From NCBI GenBank assembly GCA_021286645.1, contig JAJTBZ010000067.1:1-33312 (forward strand): 33,312 nt of DNA, in the 5' to 3' direction. This DNA is from Ignavibacteria bacterium (GTDB lineage: Bacteria; Bacteroidota; Ignavibacteria; Ignavibacteriales; Ignavibacteriaceae). The notes under the pieces were generated by a model. The model worked only from the letters and a program-made list of their open reading frames with translations. It was not told where the DNA came from and did no database searches. Positions within the stretch are counted from its first letter, which is position 1, and each line of letters begins with the position of its first letter. The position numbers were made by a program, and so were the translations under genes. Positions 16,033 to 24,895 of this stretch are shown here, one piece after another.

Positions 16033-17733
16033 TTATTTCACATAGGTTAATTTGTGTGAAGAGATCTGATTCTCAAACACGACTTTATAGATATAGTTGC
16101 CACTAGCGGGTCTGCTGCTGAACTTTGAGAAATCAACATTTACGGAATGATATCCGGCACTCATGTTCTGTTGAATAATAGTACCAACTTCTCTGCCAGA
16201 TATGGTGTAAAGCTTCACTGAGACCTGGCCGGAACGGGGAATGCTAAACCCAATAGTCGTTGAAGGGTTAAAGGGATTCGGATAGTTTTGATATACAACA
16301 AAATCAGTTGCGACATCCTTTTTAATATTTACACTATTAGGATTAACGGGGAGTATTCCGGTATATAAATCGAATAAATTATTACGGCCATCAGTCCAAA
16401 CGGCTGCTACCTTATTTGCACTGGCGGTTATGCCATTGTAATCACCAATGTAATTATTAATCTGCAATGAAATAGGATCATACGATTTTGATGAAGCTTT
16501 CACATTAGTGAATGACTTACCATCTTTGGACTCGCCAAAATACGTATCAACCAGAATATTCTTTACATCTTCACGTGAATCATGCCAGCTGATATATATT
16601 TTGTCGGCAATTACCATTTCAGGTGAGAATTGATCATTCGAGGTGGCATCAGTATTTACACGTACCGGAGCATTCCAATTCCGTAAATCAGATGATGAAG
16701 AAGTTAAAAATATATCAGATAAATCATCACCATTCTTTGCAGAATAACAGAGGTATACAACATTATTTTTATCTACGCCGATATTGGGATAGCTTTTAAT
16801 TTTTACGCCTGCGGTACCATTGTATTTAACCAGATATTTCCCATTAACTTTAACACCCGAGTGCTCAAATGATACAGCTTTAACAGGCTCAGAAAATGTC
16901 AAAGCCCCATCAGTGGATTTTGCCATATAAATACAATTGCTCGTAGCTAACCAGGCAACATAAATAGCTCCGTCCGGCCCAACTGTAACATCCGCTGCAT
17001 TTACATTACCCGTAGCAATAGTTACCGGTGAGCTGAATGAAACAGCATGATCTGTTGACCGTGAAATTAAAATTTTACTTCCCGATTCTATATCTGATGT
17101 CCAAACTACATAAACATTATTTTGCCATTGACTTTTAGACTTATCACAAGTGATTGCCGGTCTGTCTTCAAATATTGTTGCGTCATCATTCTTCCAAACT
17201 GTAGTTGCATGATCTTTCCATGACGCACCCTTATCTGCGGAAGAATTTACAAAAACACCATCGCCCGAACCAAGTGCCTGGTAATTCACAATAGCGTAAA
17301 ATACATTACCGAGGTTATCGTAGGCCACAACCGGATCAGTTGCCTCCGAGAATCCCGATAAACCCGATAAAGGAACACTTTTTGCATCCCATGAATTTCC
17401 ACCGTCAATGCTTATAAATGCTCTTGCATTACCTCCCTGTAAGCGAAAATCGTTACATACAACAATAATATTCTCGTCATCCAGCGGATTGAGCGCAATT
17501 TTCGGCTCTGAAACACCGTCGAAGGAATTTACCTTAGTATTCGTAATACTATTGATTGAGCTACGATCTGAAGCGATGTGGTTAATCTCTTTGAAGCGTT
17601 GCTCGAAAATTTCCTTTCGTGGTTTCTTTGTGGTAGCGGCATGCTCAGAATGAGGTTTCAGGAAAAGTAGTGTCGTAGCAGACACCGCCAAAATAAATAA
17701 TAAAAAAAGCCAATAAGGCGCTTTTTTATTCAT
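16033..17733 (-). CDS. T9SS-exported BNR/sialidase-like propeller protein
   Basis: This 566-residue protein starts with a membrane-spanning signal sequence (YWLFLLFILAVSATTLLF). It then has a propeller (about residues 50-470) with Asp-box-like repeats SIDGGNSW, SADKGASW and STDGALTF. The T9SS type A tail contains YQNYPNPFNPSTTIGFSIP and ends HKLTYVK. It resembles the propeller of the next gene, suggesting duplication. The gene begins 9 nt after the stop of the upstream gene and ends 18 nt before the next start, so all three belong to one operon. Catalytic function is not shown by the sequence. It is most likely a surface or secreted carbohydrate-related or adhesion protein. Confidence 0.85.
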   Translation of the reverse strand: MNKKAPYWLFLLFILAVSATTLLFLKPHSEHAATTKKPRKEIFEQRFKEINHIASDRSSINSITNTKVNSFDGVSEPKIALNPLDDENIIVVCNDFRLQGGNARAFISIDGGNSWDAKSVPLSGLSGFSEATDPVVAYDNLGNVFYAIVNYQALGSGDGVFVNSSADKGASWKDHATTVWKNDDATIFEDRPAITCDKSKSQWQNNVYVVWTSDIESGSKILISRSTDHAVSFSSPVTIATGNVNAADVTVGPDGAIYVAWLATSNCIYMAKSTDGALTFSEPVKAVSFEHSGVKVNGKYLVKYNGTAGVKIKSYPNIGVDKNNVVYLCYSAKNGDDLSDIFLTSSSSDLRNWNAPVRVNTDATSNDQFSPEMVIADKIYISWHDSREDVKNILVDTYFGESKDGKSFTNVKASSKSYDPISLQINNYIGDYNGITASANKVAAVWTDGRNNLFDLYTGILPVNPNSVNIKKDVATDFVVYQNYPNPFNPSTTIGFSIPRSGQVSVKLYTISGREVGTIIQQNMSAGYHSVNVDFSKFSSRPASGNYIYKVVFENQISSHKLTYVK

Positions 17734-17742
17734 TATACACCT

Positions 17743-18999
17743 CTACTTTTGTAAAATAATTTTTGTATTGAGGACGTTCCCTGCTAGTTTCAGGTTTACT
17801 ATATAGATGCCTGTAGGTAAAAATTCAAAATTTAATTGAAGTGTATTCCGGCCTGCAAATAGCTCTTTTTTAGAAACCGACAAAACCTGCTCCCCTAAAA
17901 TATTATAAATTTTTAACTCTGCAAGATTTTCATTTGGTGTTTGTACTTCAATGGTAATATTTCCATTAAAAGGGTTGGGATATGCGTTCATTAAAATTTG
18001 CTTTTTTGACATCTTTTCTTCATGAACCGTAGAGGAACCTGAAGTAGTATCTGTATATCGCAAAAGCCCGCCTTTGCTTCCGCAAAACCAGAAAGTCTTT
18101 CGATTCGAACATAGTGAATGGGTGTAAGCTTTTGGCACTTTAACGACTTGCTTCCATGAAGTTCCATAATTTTCAGACATCAGAATGCCCCCAATTCCTG
18201 TCACCCAACCAAACTTCCCCATAAATGAGATCGAATTCAAAGCTCCTGAAGTAAAATTAGTATTTTGCAATTGCCAGCTTTCGCCTTTATCGATAGAAAC
18301 ATAGATCCAGCCGCCATATTCCGGATCACCGCCAACGGTAAACATAGTATCCGGGTTCTGAAACCAGAGATCATATAGCGGTTCTGAAGCAATAAGCTTT
18401 GTTATCCAATTAATTCCACCATCGCCGGAATATCGAATAAACCCGACGTTATCAATTCGACCGCCAGCCATCCACCCGTGCAGCGAATCGGTAAATACAA
18501 CTTTATATTTCTGGAGATAATCATTCCCGTCATTCAGTTGCTTCCATGAATTAAAAAAGTCGTTAGTAACATAAACACCACCACTTACCGAGCAGGCATA
18601 AATATGGAAATAGTCCAATACATATATATCACTCAATAAAATGGAAGAATTAGGGAAAGTGCGTTTTTCCCATTTTTCCCCGTTATCGGAAGACAGAAAA
18701 AAAGCGGGACCGGAATTGTACGAATTGGAGAGAATGCAAATATAATCTGAATTAATCTTAATAATTTTCCTAAAGTTCTGATCCTTATCTGCTATATCGT
18801 TTACCAGACTCCATGATTCTCCCCCGCTATTTGATTTCGCACAGAATGCTGAATCCCCAACAATATATCCATGCAGACTATCCAGAAAACATATACTATA
18901 TAGATCCGGTGAATTGGAGAATGATTTATCACTCCATACCTGAGCATTAACAGATAAAGGTAATACCAGAAGAGTAATAAAAATAATAAAATATTTCAG
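17743..18999 (-). CDS. T9SS-exported Ycf48/BNR-like repeat protein, start uncertain
   Basis: The coding frame is open well beyond the first conventional start (TTG 18636) and yields a clear signal peptide KYFIIFITLLVLPLSVNAQ from about 18996, so the gene must begin near 19000. No ATG is in frame there. Candidates are CTG 18999 or ATT 19002, about 4-7 nt after GAAAGG. Alternatively ATG 19013 followed by one missing base would give MKGVFLKYFIIF. The mature part has repeated SNSGGESW, SSDNGEKW, SGDGGINW and SIDKGESW motifs of Ycf48/Hcf136-like propellers. The T9SS tail has NAYPNPFNGNITIEVQ and ends TKIILQK. First gene of the operon; about 418 residues. Confidence 0.75.
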   Translation of the reverse strand: MKYFIIFITLLVLPLSVNAQVWSDKSFSNSPDLYSICFLDSLHGYIVGDSAFCAKSNSGGESWSLVNDIADKDQNFRKIIKINSDYICILSNSYNSGPAFFLSSDNGEKWEKRTFPNSSILLSDIYVLDYFHIYACSVSGGVYVTNDFFNSWKQLNDGNDYLQKYKVVFTDSLHGWMAGGRIDNVGFIRYSGDGGINWITKLIASEPLYDLWFQNPDTMFTVGGDPEYGGWIYVSIDKGESWQLQNTNFTSGALNSISFMGKFGWVTGIGGILMSENYGTSWKQVVKVPKAYTHSLCSNRKTFWFCGSKGGLLRYTDTTSGSSTVHEEKMSKKQILMNAYPNPFNGNITIEVQTPNENLAELKIYNILGEQVLSVSKKELFAGRNTLQLNFEFLPTGIYIVNLKLAGNVLNTKIILQK

Positions 19000-19526
19000 A
19001 ATACACCTTTCATTCGAAAATTCTAATAAGAAAATATAAAAAAAAGCAAAGTTGTATGAAGTTCAATTAAGTTATAAAAAAAAGCGTATAATTGATGCAA
19101 ATGACTCCCGTAGTATTATCTGCATTACGTACTTCAATTGTAAAAACAAAAGTTAGAAAGCAATATTATTTCTTCAATAAAATTAGCAATGAAAATTTCA
19201 TTGTGCAAGCAACAGGCAGCACCGGATTTTTGTGAAATAGGTAATTTTATTGCGAAATAGATATTTGCCTGGTTTATTCTAATATATTTTCTCCGATTAA
19301 TTTACTTTCATAGTATTTATTATTATTTTTATAAGGCTCATACGTTGTTACTATTCATCCTTGGTTTGAGCCAATTATCAGCACATTAATTGCTCATATC
19401 AGGAAAACATTTCTTGGTATAATATTTGCTAAATATCAACAAATATTGTTGAATTTTTTAATTTTTCATAATAAAACTTCTAAATATTGATAATTTTTTT
19501 CCATTTATGATAAAGAGGAATCGTTA
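19000..19526. promoter_or_regulatory. AT-rich divergent intergenic region before nuoA
   Basis: These roughly 520 bases between the divergent secreted-protein operon and the nuo operon contain no credible gene. They hold a near-perfect inverted repeat at 19187-19203, a pair of 14-nt direct repeats at 19230-19263, and a TATAAT at 19418-19423 inside TTGGTATAATATTTG, which could be a promoter element for nuo. Bacteroidota promoters differ from the E. coli consensus, so the assignment is tentative. The nuoA ribosome site AAAGAGG (19512-19518) is 8 nt from its ATG. Confidence 0.4.
19230..19263. repeat. Two 14-nt direct repeats, 20-bp period
   Basis: TTGTGAAATAGGTA (19230-19243) and TTGCGAAATAGATA (19250-19263) differ at two positions. 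Their start-to-start distance of 20 bp, about two helical turns, would place two regulator molecules on one DNA face. They lie about 265 bp before nuoA and 230 bp before the divergent operon. Confidence 0.4.
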
Positions 19527-19982
19527 ATGCTAACCGAATTTGGTAAAATTTTTGCCTTCCTCATCTTTTCAATAGTTTTTGTTTTAATTGCATTGATATC
19601 GGCAAAGATCGTTGCGCCTGCACGTCCTACCCGAGAAAAACTATTGACATATGAATGTGGTGAGAACCCGTTAGGAACACCATGGATCAAATTCAACTTC
19701 AGGTTTTACGTTGTTGCCCTTATATTTTTAATCTTTGATGTTGAAATTGTACTTTTACTTCCATGGGCAGTTACATATCGCCAATGGGGCCTTGAAGGCT
19801 TCGCAATTGGTGCCATCTTTCTTATCTTATTGGTATTAGGTATGGCTTACGAGTGGCGAAAAGGTGATCTTGAATGGGAACGCCCTTTGGTGAGGCCACC
19901 GGCCACCCCCCAAGCCTCTGTAGAAACAGAATTACATCCGGTAATGGAAAACGAATCTCCAATCACAGAAATCAGCAATTAA
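19527..19982 (+). CDS. nuoA: NADH-quinone oxidoreductase subunit A
   Basis: This 151-residue membrane subunit of respiratory complex I has three transmembrane segments. The family block YECGENPLGTPWIKFN and the second-helix DVEIVLLLPWA are diagnostic. Compared with the usual 120-130 residues it carries an extra hydrophilic C-terminal tail of about 30 residues rich in Pro and Glu. It is the first gene of nuoABCDHIJKLMN, with a good ribosome site (AAAGAGG, 8 nt spacing). It lies at the junction of the peripheral and membrane arms, near the quinone channel. Confidence 0.95.
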   Translation: MLTEFGKIFAFLIFSIVFVLIALISAKIVAPARPTREKLLTYECGENPLGTPWIKFNFRFYVVALIFLIFDVEIVLLLPWAVTYRQWGLEGFAIGAIFLILLVLGMAYEWRKGDLEWERPLVRPPATPQASVETELHPVMENESPITEISN

Positions 19983-19991
19983 AGGAAAAGT

Positions 19992-20486
19992 ATGGGACTT
20001 CTGGATAAACAATTTTCAGATGAAAATATAATCTTAACCAAGGCTGAAGATTTGCTCAATTGGGCACGTCTTTCATCGCTTTGGCAGGTTGGCTTTGGTC
20101 TGGCCTGTTGCGCGATTGAAATGATGGCCACTTCAGCATCACATTACGACTTTGATCGATTTGGCGTCATTCCCCGTCCTTCTCCCCGCCAGGCCGATAT
20201 TATTATTATCTCCGGTACGGTTACATTGAAAATGGCGACCCGTATTAAAAGAATTTATGAACAAATGCCTGATCCTAAATATGTTATATCTATGGGCAGT
20301 TGTTCTAATTCCGGTGGGCCATATTGGGAACACGGATACCACGTTGTAAAAGGCATGGATCGGGTTATTCCTGTTGATGTATATGTCCCCGGTTGCCCAC
20401 CCCGTCCCGAAGCTCTGCTCGAAGGATTATTAAAACTTCAGGAAAAAATCAGGAATGAGTCTTTAGTTAAGAAAGAAAAAGTATGA
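19992..20486 (+). CDS. nuoB: NADH-quinone oxidoreductase subunit B
   Basis: This 164-residue subunit holds the terminal iron-sulfur cluster N2, which hands electrons to quinone. All four ligands are present: the tandem Cys39-Cys40 in [10 protein letters not shown], Cys104 in MGSCSNSGG and Cys135 in [10 protein letters not shown]. Length and motif order are normal. Its stop overlaps the start of nuoC by 4 nt (ATGA). It sits 9 nt after nuoA. Confidence 0.97.
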   Translation: MGLLDKQFSDENIILTKAEDLLNWARLSSLWQVGFGLACCAIEMMATSASHYDFDRFGVIPRPSPRQADIIIISGTVTLKMATRIKRIYEQMPDPKYVISMGSCSNSGGPYWEHGYHVVKGMDRVIPVDVYVPGCPPRPEALLEGLLKLQEKIRNESLVKKEKV

Positions 20487-21007
20487 AAACTCAACAAGAA
20501 ATCTTTGAGATTCTAAAAGCTCAGTACCCTGATTTTATTACGACTCAGGATACTGAGGCAAATGAACTGGCAATTGAAGTTCCTGCTTTGCAAATCAACT
20601 CTGTTTGCCAGTTTTTGGCGAGTAATCCCGATCTGCTTTTCGATTCTCTAATTTTACTTTCAGCTTTGGACGATGCGAATGGGAAAAAGAATTCAGAGGC
20701 TGACGGTAGTTTTGAATTTGATGGCGGTACTCTGAGTGTTATTTACCATCTTGAGTCAAGTAAACTTCGGCACAAAGTAGTACTGAAGGTTGTTGTTCCC
20801 CGTGAGAAGCCGGAAGTTGAATCGGTAAGTTCAATCTGGCAACATGCAGACTGGGAAGAACGTGAAGCGTATGATATGATCGGGATTATTTTCCTGAATC
20901 ACCCAAATTTACAACGTATTCTTATGCCCTATGATTGGGATGCAGGTTTTCCTTTACGTAAGGATTATAAAAACCCTGAATTCTATATGGGTATTAAGGT
21001 TCCGTAA
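20483..21007 (+). CDS. nuoC: NADH-quinone oxidoreductase subunit C
   Basis: This 174-residue subunit of the complex I peripheral arm (30-kDa family) has no cofactor. The conserved [17 protein letters not shown] and a late [16 protein letters not shown] match the family signature. It is a separate protein, not fused to NuoD as in E. coli. It overlaps nuoB by 4 nt and is followed after about 33 nt by nuoD. Confidence 0.95.
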   Translation: MKTQQEIFEILKAQYPDFITTQDTEANELAIEVPALQINSVCQFLASNPDLLFDSLILLSALDDANGKKNSEADGSFEFDGGTLSVIYHLESSKLRHKVVLKVVVPREKPEVESVSSIWQHADWEEREAYDMIGIIFLNHPNLQRILMPYDWDAGFPLRKDYKNPEFYMGIKVP

Positions 21008-21040
21008 AAAATTAAGAATTATAACGAGTTGTAAAGAACT

Positions 21041-22156
21041 ATGAGTATCAAAACCGAACACATGGTATTAAATATGGGTCCGCAACACCCCTCAACACAC
21101 GGTGTATTGCGACTCGAAGTTGAATTGGATGGTGAGATTATTATCGATGTAAAGCCTCATATCGGCTATTTGCATCGGTGTTTCGAAAAACATTGCGAAG
21201 CACTTACTTACCCCCAGATTATTCCGTATGTTGACCGACTTGACTATTTGGCCTCGATGTATAACGAATTCGGCTACGTAGTTGCTGTTGAAAAGATGTT
21301 AGGAATTCAGGTACCGGAACGCGTTGAATATATAAGAGTAATAATGGGTGAATTACAAAGAATAGCCTCACATCTGGTTGCTGTTGGTACGTATGGCATC
21401 GATATCGGGGCATTTACACCATTTTTATACTGTTTCAGAGATCGCGAACGAATCCTTAACTTATTTGAAATGACTTGCGGCGCGCGGCTTCTCTATAATT
21501 ATTTCTGGATTGGCGGTTTAAGTCATGATATCCCCCCTGATTTCGTACGCATTGCAAAAGAATTTGTACAAGATTTTAAGGGTACTTTAAAAGAATTAAA
21601 CAACCTGTTGAGCTACAACAAAATTTTTGTTGAGCGAACAGCTAACGTTGGTATACTTTCTGTCGAAACAGCCATTAATTATGGTATAACAGGTCCTAAT
21701 CTTCGTGCCAGCGGTGTAAAATGGGATTTGCGAAGAGACGATCCATACTCTGTCTATAGTAAATTAGATTTTGACATTCCGGTTGGGCAAGGCCTTCAGG
21801 GCACAGTCGGCGATTGTTGGGACAGATACTATATCAGGGTGTTGGAAATGGAACAGTCGGTAAAAATTCTTGAACAGGCACTCGATCAGATTCCGGAAGG
21901 AAATGTACAGGAAGCATTACCAAAACGAATAAAACCAGCCGAAGGACAAATTTACACCCGTGTTGAAAATCCAAAAGGTGAACTGGGCTATTTCATTGTG
22001 AGCAAAGGTGGGTTACAACCACATCGCGTAAAAGTACGCGCCCCTTCATTTGTACACCTTGGAATAATGGGTGAACTATGCAAAGGCCATCTGGTTGCCG
22101 ATATTATTGCAGTCCTGGGAAGTATTGATATTGTTTTAGGTGAGGTTGACAGATGA
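21041..22156 (+). CDS. nuoD: NADH-quinone oxidoreductase subunit D
   Basis: This 371-residue, 49-kDa-type subunit forms the quinone-binding pocket with NuoB. The conserved start NMGPQHPSTHGVLRLEVELD includes the quinone-site His. HIGYLHRCFEKHCE and the final HLVADIIAVLGSIDIVLGEVDR are also typical. The protein is compact compared with many NuoD proteins of about 400 residues, but no internal block is obviously missing. Its stop overlaps the nuoH start (ATGA). Confidence 0.96.
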   Translation: MSIKTEHMVLNMGPQHPSTHGVLRLEVELDGEIIIDVKPHIGYLHRCFEKHCEALTYPQIIPYVDRLDYLASMYNEFGYVVAVEKMLGIQVPERVEYIRVIMGELQRIASHLVAVGTYGIDIGAFTPFLYCFRDRERILNLFEMTCGARLLYNYFWIGGLSHDIPPDFVRIAKEFVQDFKGTLKELNNLLSYNKIFVERTANVGILSVETAINYGITGPNLRASGVKWDLRRDDPYSVYSKLDFDIPVGQGLQGTVGDCWDRYYIRVLEMEQSVKILEQALDQIPEGNVQEALPKRIKPAEGQIYTRVENPKGELGYFIVSKGGLQPHRVKVRAPSFVHLGIMGELCKGHLVADIIAVLGSIDIVLGEVDR

Positions 22157-23247
22157 TATACGATTCTTTAATTGAACTATTAAAATGGCTCTCGATAACC
22201 GGGCCTGCAGCCTCAGCAATAGCTGCTTTTATTAACTCTATCTTCCCGGTCGTCTTTATCATTCCATTCGCGCTTTTTGCCGTGTACCTGGAACGAAAAG
22301 TTTCAGCGCATATGCAAGACCGTCTTGGCCCAATGCGTGTCGGTTGGCACGGGTGGTTACAGAGTTTCGCAGATATATTGAAGCTGATTCAAAAGGAAGA
22401 TGTAGTACCTGCACAGGCAGATCGTTGGCTTTTCAACATAGCCCCTGTTCTTGCTTTTGTTGGTAGTTATGCTGCTTTCGCGGCCATTCCATTCACTTCA
22501 ACATACGTTGGATCTGGTATAGATTTGGGAATTATCTTTATTGTGGCAATTTCCAGCCTCGTAGTTGCATCGCTTTTAATGGCTGGCTGGGCATCGAATA
22601 ATAAATATTCTTTGCTTGGTGCAATGCGTAGTGCAGCTCAGATCATTAGTTATGAAATTCCAACCGTGGTTGTAATTCTTACTTTGCTATGTGTTACCGG
22701 CACATTGAGTCTTTATCAACTTAGCGAAAATCAAACAGGTAACATTTTTAACTGGATGATATTTGGCGGTTATAGCGGCGGATGGCAAAAATTTGCTCTC
22801 ATTCCCTTTATGCTTGTTGGAATGGTAATTTTATTCATCTCAACACTCGCAGAAGTTAATAGAACTCCATTTGATATTCCTGAAGCAGAATCAGAACTTG
22901 TTGCCGGTTATCATACTGAATATACCGGAATGAAATTCGCAATGTTCTTTTTGGCCGAATATGCTAACATGTTTGCAGTTTCGGCAATTGTCAGCGCGTT
23001 ATTTTTCGGTGGTTACCAATCGCCTTTCGGTTATGTTGGCAAATTGCTTGGGATTTCCTGGTTGGTTCCATTCGAGCAGCTTTTCTGGTTTACCATGAAA
23101 GGAATGTTCTTCGTGTTTGTTCAAATGTGGTTGCGCTGGACGCTTCCGCGTTTACGTGTTGATCAGCTCATGAATATGTGCTGGAAATATCTTATACCTA
23201 TCTCGATTGCGAACTTTTTGATAGTCGCATTCCTGATGGCTTTATAG
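22153..23247 (+). CDS. nuoH: NADH-quinone oxidoreductase subunit H
   Basis: This 364-residue integral membrane subunit has eight or so transmembrane helices and links the quinone pocket to the proton-pumping arm. YLERKVSAHMQDRLGPMRVG with GWLQSFADILKLIQKED and LAEVNRTPFDIPEAESELVAG are the diagnostic loops. The N-terminus has an additional short hydrophobic stretch. Spacing to nuoI is about 24 nt. The Glu- and Arg-rich loop facing NuoD is intact. Confidence 0.97.
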   Translation: MIYDSLIELLKWLSITGPAASAIAAFINSIFPVVFIIPFALFAVYLERKVSAHMQDRLGPMRVGWHGWLQSFADILKLIQKEDVVPAQADRWLFNIAPVLAFVGSYAAFAAIPFTSTYVGSGIDLGIIFIVAISSLVVASLLMAGWASNNKYSLLGAMRSAAQIISYEIPTVVVILTLLCVTGTLSLYQLSENQTGNIFNWMIFGGYSGGWQKFALIPFMLVGMVILFISTLAEVNRTPFDIPEAESELVAGYHTEYTGMKFAMFFLAEYANMFAVSAIVSALFFGGYQSPFGYVGKLLGISWLVPFEQLFWFTMKGMFFVFVQMWLRWTLPRLRVDQLMNMCWKYLIPISIANFLIVAFLMAL

Positions 23248-23271
23248 TGAATTATTGAAGTGGTATTGATA

Positions 23272-24048
23272 ATGAAAACCTATTTTGAAAATATTTACTC
23301 GGCCCTTTACACGGCGCTTGTAGGAATGAAAATCACTTTCAAGCACCTTTTTACACCGGCAGTTACCATTCAATATCCTGAGGTTAAGCCTCGCATGGTT
23401 GAACGCGTGCGCAACCGTCTTTATGTAAATATGGACGATTGTATCGGCTGTGACCAATGTTCTCGAGCATGCCCGGTAAGCTGTATTACCATTGAAACAG
23501 TAAAAGCTTTACCAACAGATGATATTGGGAAAACTTCGCAGGGTAAAAAGAAAGCTCTATGGGTAACACAATTTGATATAGATATAGCAAAATGCTGTTT
23601 CTGTCAGCTTTGCGTGTTCCCTTGCCCGACCGAATGTATTTATATGACCGATGCATACGAGTTTTCTGAGTTACAAAGATCCAATCTCGTATACAAGTTT
23701 GCAACTCTTTCAGAGTCCGAAGTCGCTGAAAAGAAAGCTAATTATGCTAAACTGGAAGCAGAAAAGGCAGCCGAAAAAGCTGCTGCCGCTGCTGCTAAAG
23801 CTGCTGCACCAAAACCTGCTGAAGCAGTTGAGAAACCTGCAGCCACAGCACCAAAACCAGAAGTTGCTAAACCTGAGCCTACAGTTACTACTGCTCCGGC
23901 GAAACCTGTTACTCCGGAGAAAAAAGAAACAGACGCTGTGCCTCAGCAGGAATCTTTACCATTTTCTGAGCCGTCTGCTGACGCTACAGTGAAACCTGAG
24001 GATTCAACTGCTGCAGAAAAAACTAACGATACTAATTCAGTGAGTTAA
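23272..24048 (+). CDS. nuoI: NADH-quinone oxidoreductase subunit I with long Ala/Pro/Glu-rich tail
   Basis: This 258-residue ferredoxin-like subunit carries two 4Fe-4S clusters (N6a and N6b). Both motifs are complete: Cys57, 60, 63 and 67 in CIGCDQCSRACP, and Cys108, 111, 114 and 118 in the CCFCQLCVFPCP block. The family core ends near residue 155. The remaining 100 residues form a low-complexity tail of Ala, Lys, Pro, Glu and Thr, probably disordered, with an initial Lys/Glu/Ala-rich stretch that could be helical. ATG 23272 was chosen over an in-frame GTG four codons upstream. nuoJ begins 2 nt after the stop. Confidence 0.93.
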   Translation: MKTYFENIYSALYTALVGMKITFKHLFTPAVTIQYPEVKPRMVERVRNRLYVNMDDCIGCDQCSRACPVSCITIETVKALPTDDIGKTSQGKKKALWVTQFDIDIAKCCFCQLCVFPCPTECIYMTDAYEFSELQRSNLVYKFATLSESEVAEKKANYAKLEAEKAAEKAAAAAAKAAAPKPAEAVEKPAATAPKPEVAKPEPTVTTAPAKPVTPEKKETDAVPQQESLPFSEPSADATVKPEDSTAAEKTNDTNSVS

Positions 24049-24050
24049 AT

Positions 24051-24551
24051 ATGGATTTATACTTAATATTATTCTATTTTTTCGCAATTATTACACTGGT
24101 GTCAGCGTTCTTTGTTGTAACAACAAGAAATGTAATTTACGCTGCATTTAATCTTATGCTTACCCTGTTTGGAGTTGCTGGTTTTTATGTACTCCTGGGT
24201 GCAGATTTTATCGCGATTGTACAACTGATTGTCTATGTCGGCGGTATTCTTATTCTTTTAATATTCGGTGTTATGCTCACCAACAAAATAACAGATACCG
24301 ATATAAAATCCGGTTTTCTGAACAGAGTACCTGGTTTACTTATTGTGGGCACATTTGCCGGGATACTTATTGGAACGCTGTTGAAATCGACATGGAGGAT
24401 TGCCGCACCGCTTCCGCCTCCGGTTGCCGGACTTGTAGGTATCGGTAATCTACTGATGACTGAATATACACTTATCTTTGAAATACTTGGTGCTGTACTG
24501 CTTATTGCCTTAATCGGGGCTGCCAGTATTGCGAGAAAGCAGAGTAATTAA
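24051..24551 (+). CDS. nuoJ: NADH-quinone oxidoreductase subunit J
   Basis: This 166-residue membrane subunit has five transmembrane helices. The conserved third-helix region DFIAIVQLIVYVGGILILLIF, which contains the pi-bulge of complex I, identifies it. The order nuoI-J-K is canonical, and nuoK begins 1 nt after the stop. Length is normal. Confidence 0.95.
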   Translation: MDLYLILFYFFAIITLVSAFFVVTTRNVIYAAFNLMLTLFGVAGFYVLLGADFIAIVQLIVYVGGILILLIFGVMLTNKITDTDIKSGFLNRVPGLLIVGTFAGILIGTLLKSTWRIAAPLPPPVAGLVGIGNLLMTEYTLIFEILGAVLLIALIGAASIARKQSN

Positions 24552-24552
24552 T

Positions 24553-24894
24553 ATGACAGATATGAGTACACTTTCGACGTTTCTTACACATATCGGCTTA
24601 GGACATTTCTTATTCATCAGCGGTATGTTGTTTTCCCTTGGTATTTACGGCGTTGTCACCAGGAAAAATGCTGTTATGGTACTTATGGGGATTGAGTTGA
24701 TTTTGAATTCAGCCAATATCAATTTTGTTGCATTTGCCCGCTATGGGAATTACGGATTTCACGGCCAACTGGCTGCCTTATTCGTTATTATTCTTGCTGC
24801 GGCTGAATCGGCTATTGCTTTGGCAATCGTATTAAATATTTATAAGACATTTAACAACGTTAACGTTGACGAAATTGATAAATTGAGAGAATAG
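24553..24894 (+). CDS. nuoK: NADH-quinone oxidoreductase subunit K
   Basis: This 113-residue MrpC-like membrane subunit has three transmembrane helices. The block GIELILNSANINFVAFAR contains one of the conserved membrane Glu residues, and AAAESAIALAIVLNIYK contains the second, both part of the proton path. The frame is open eight codons upstream into nuoJ, but ATG 24553 gives the usual length. nuoL begins 1 nt after the stop. Confidence 0.95.
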   Translation: MTDMSTLSTFLTHIGLGHFLFISGMLFSLGIYGVVTRKNAVMVLMGIELILNSANINFVAFARYGNYGFHGQLAALFVIILAAAESAIALAIVLNIYKTFNNVNVDEIDKLRE

Positions 24895-24895
24895 C

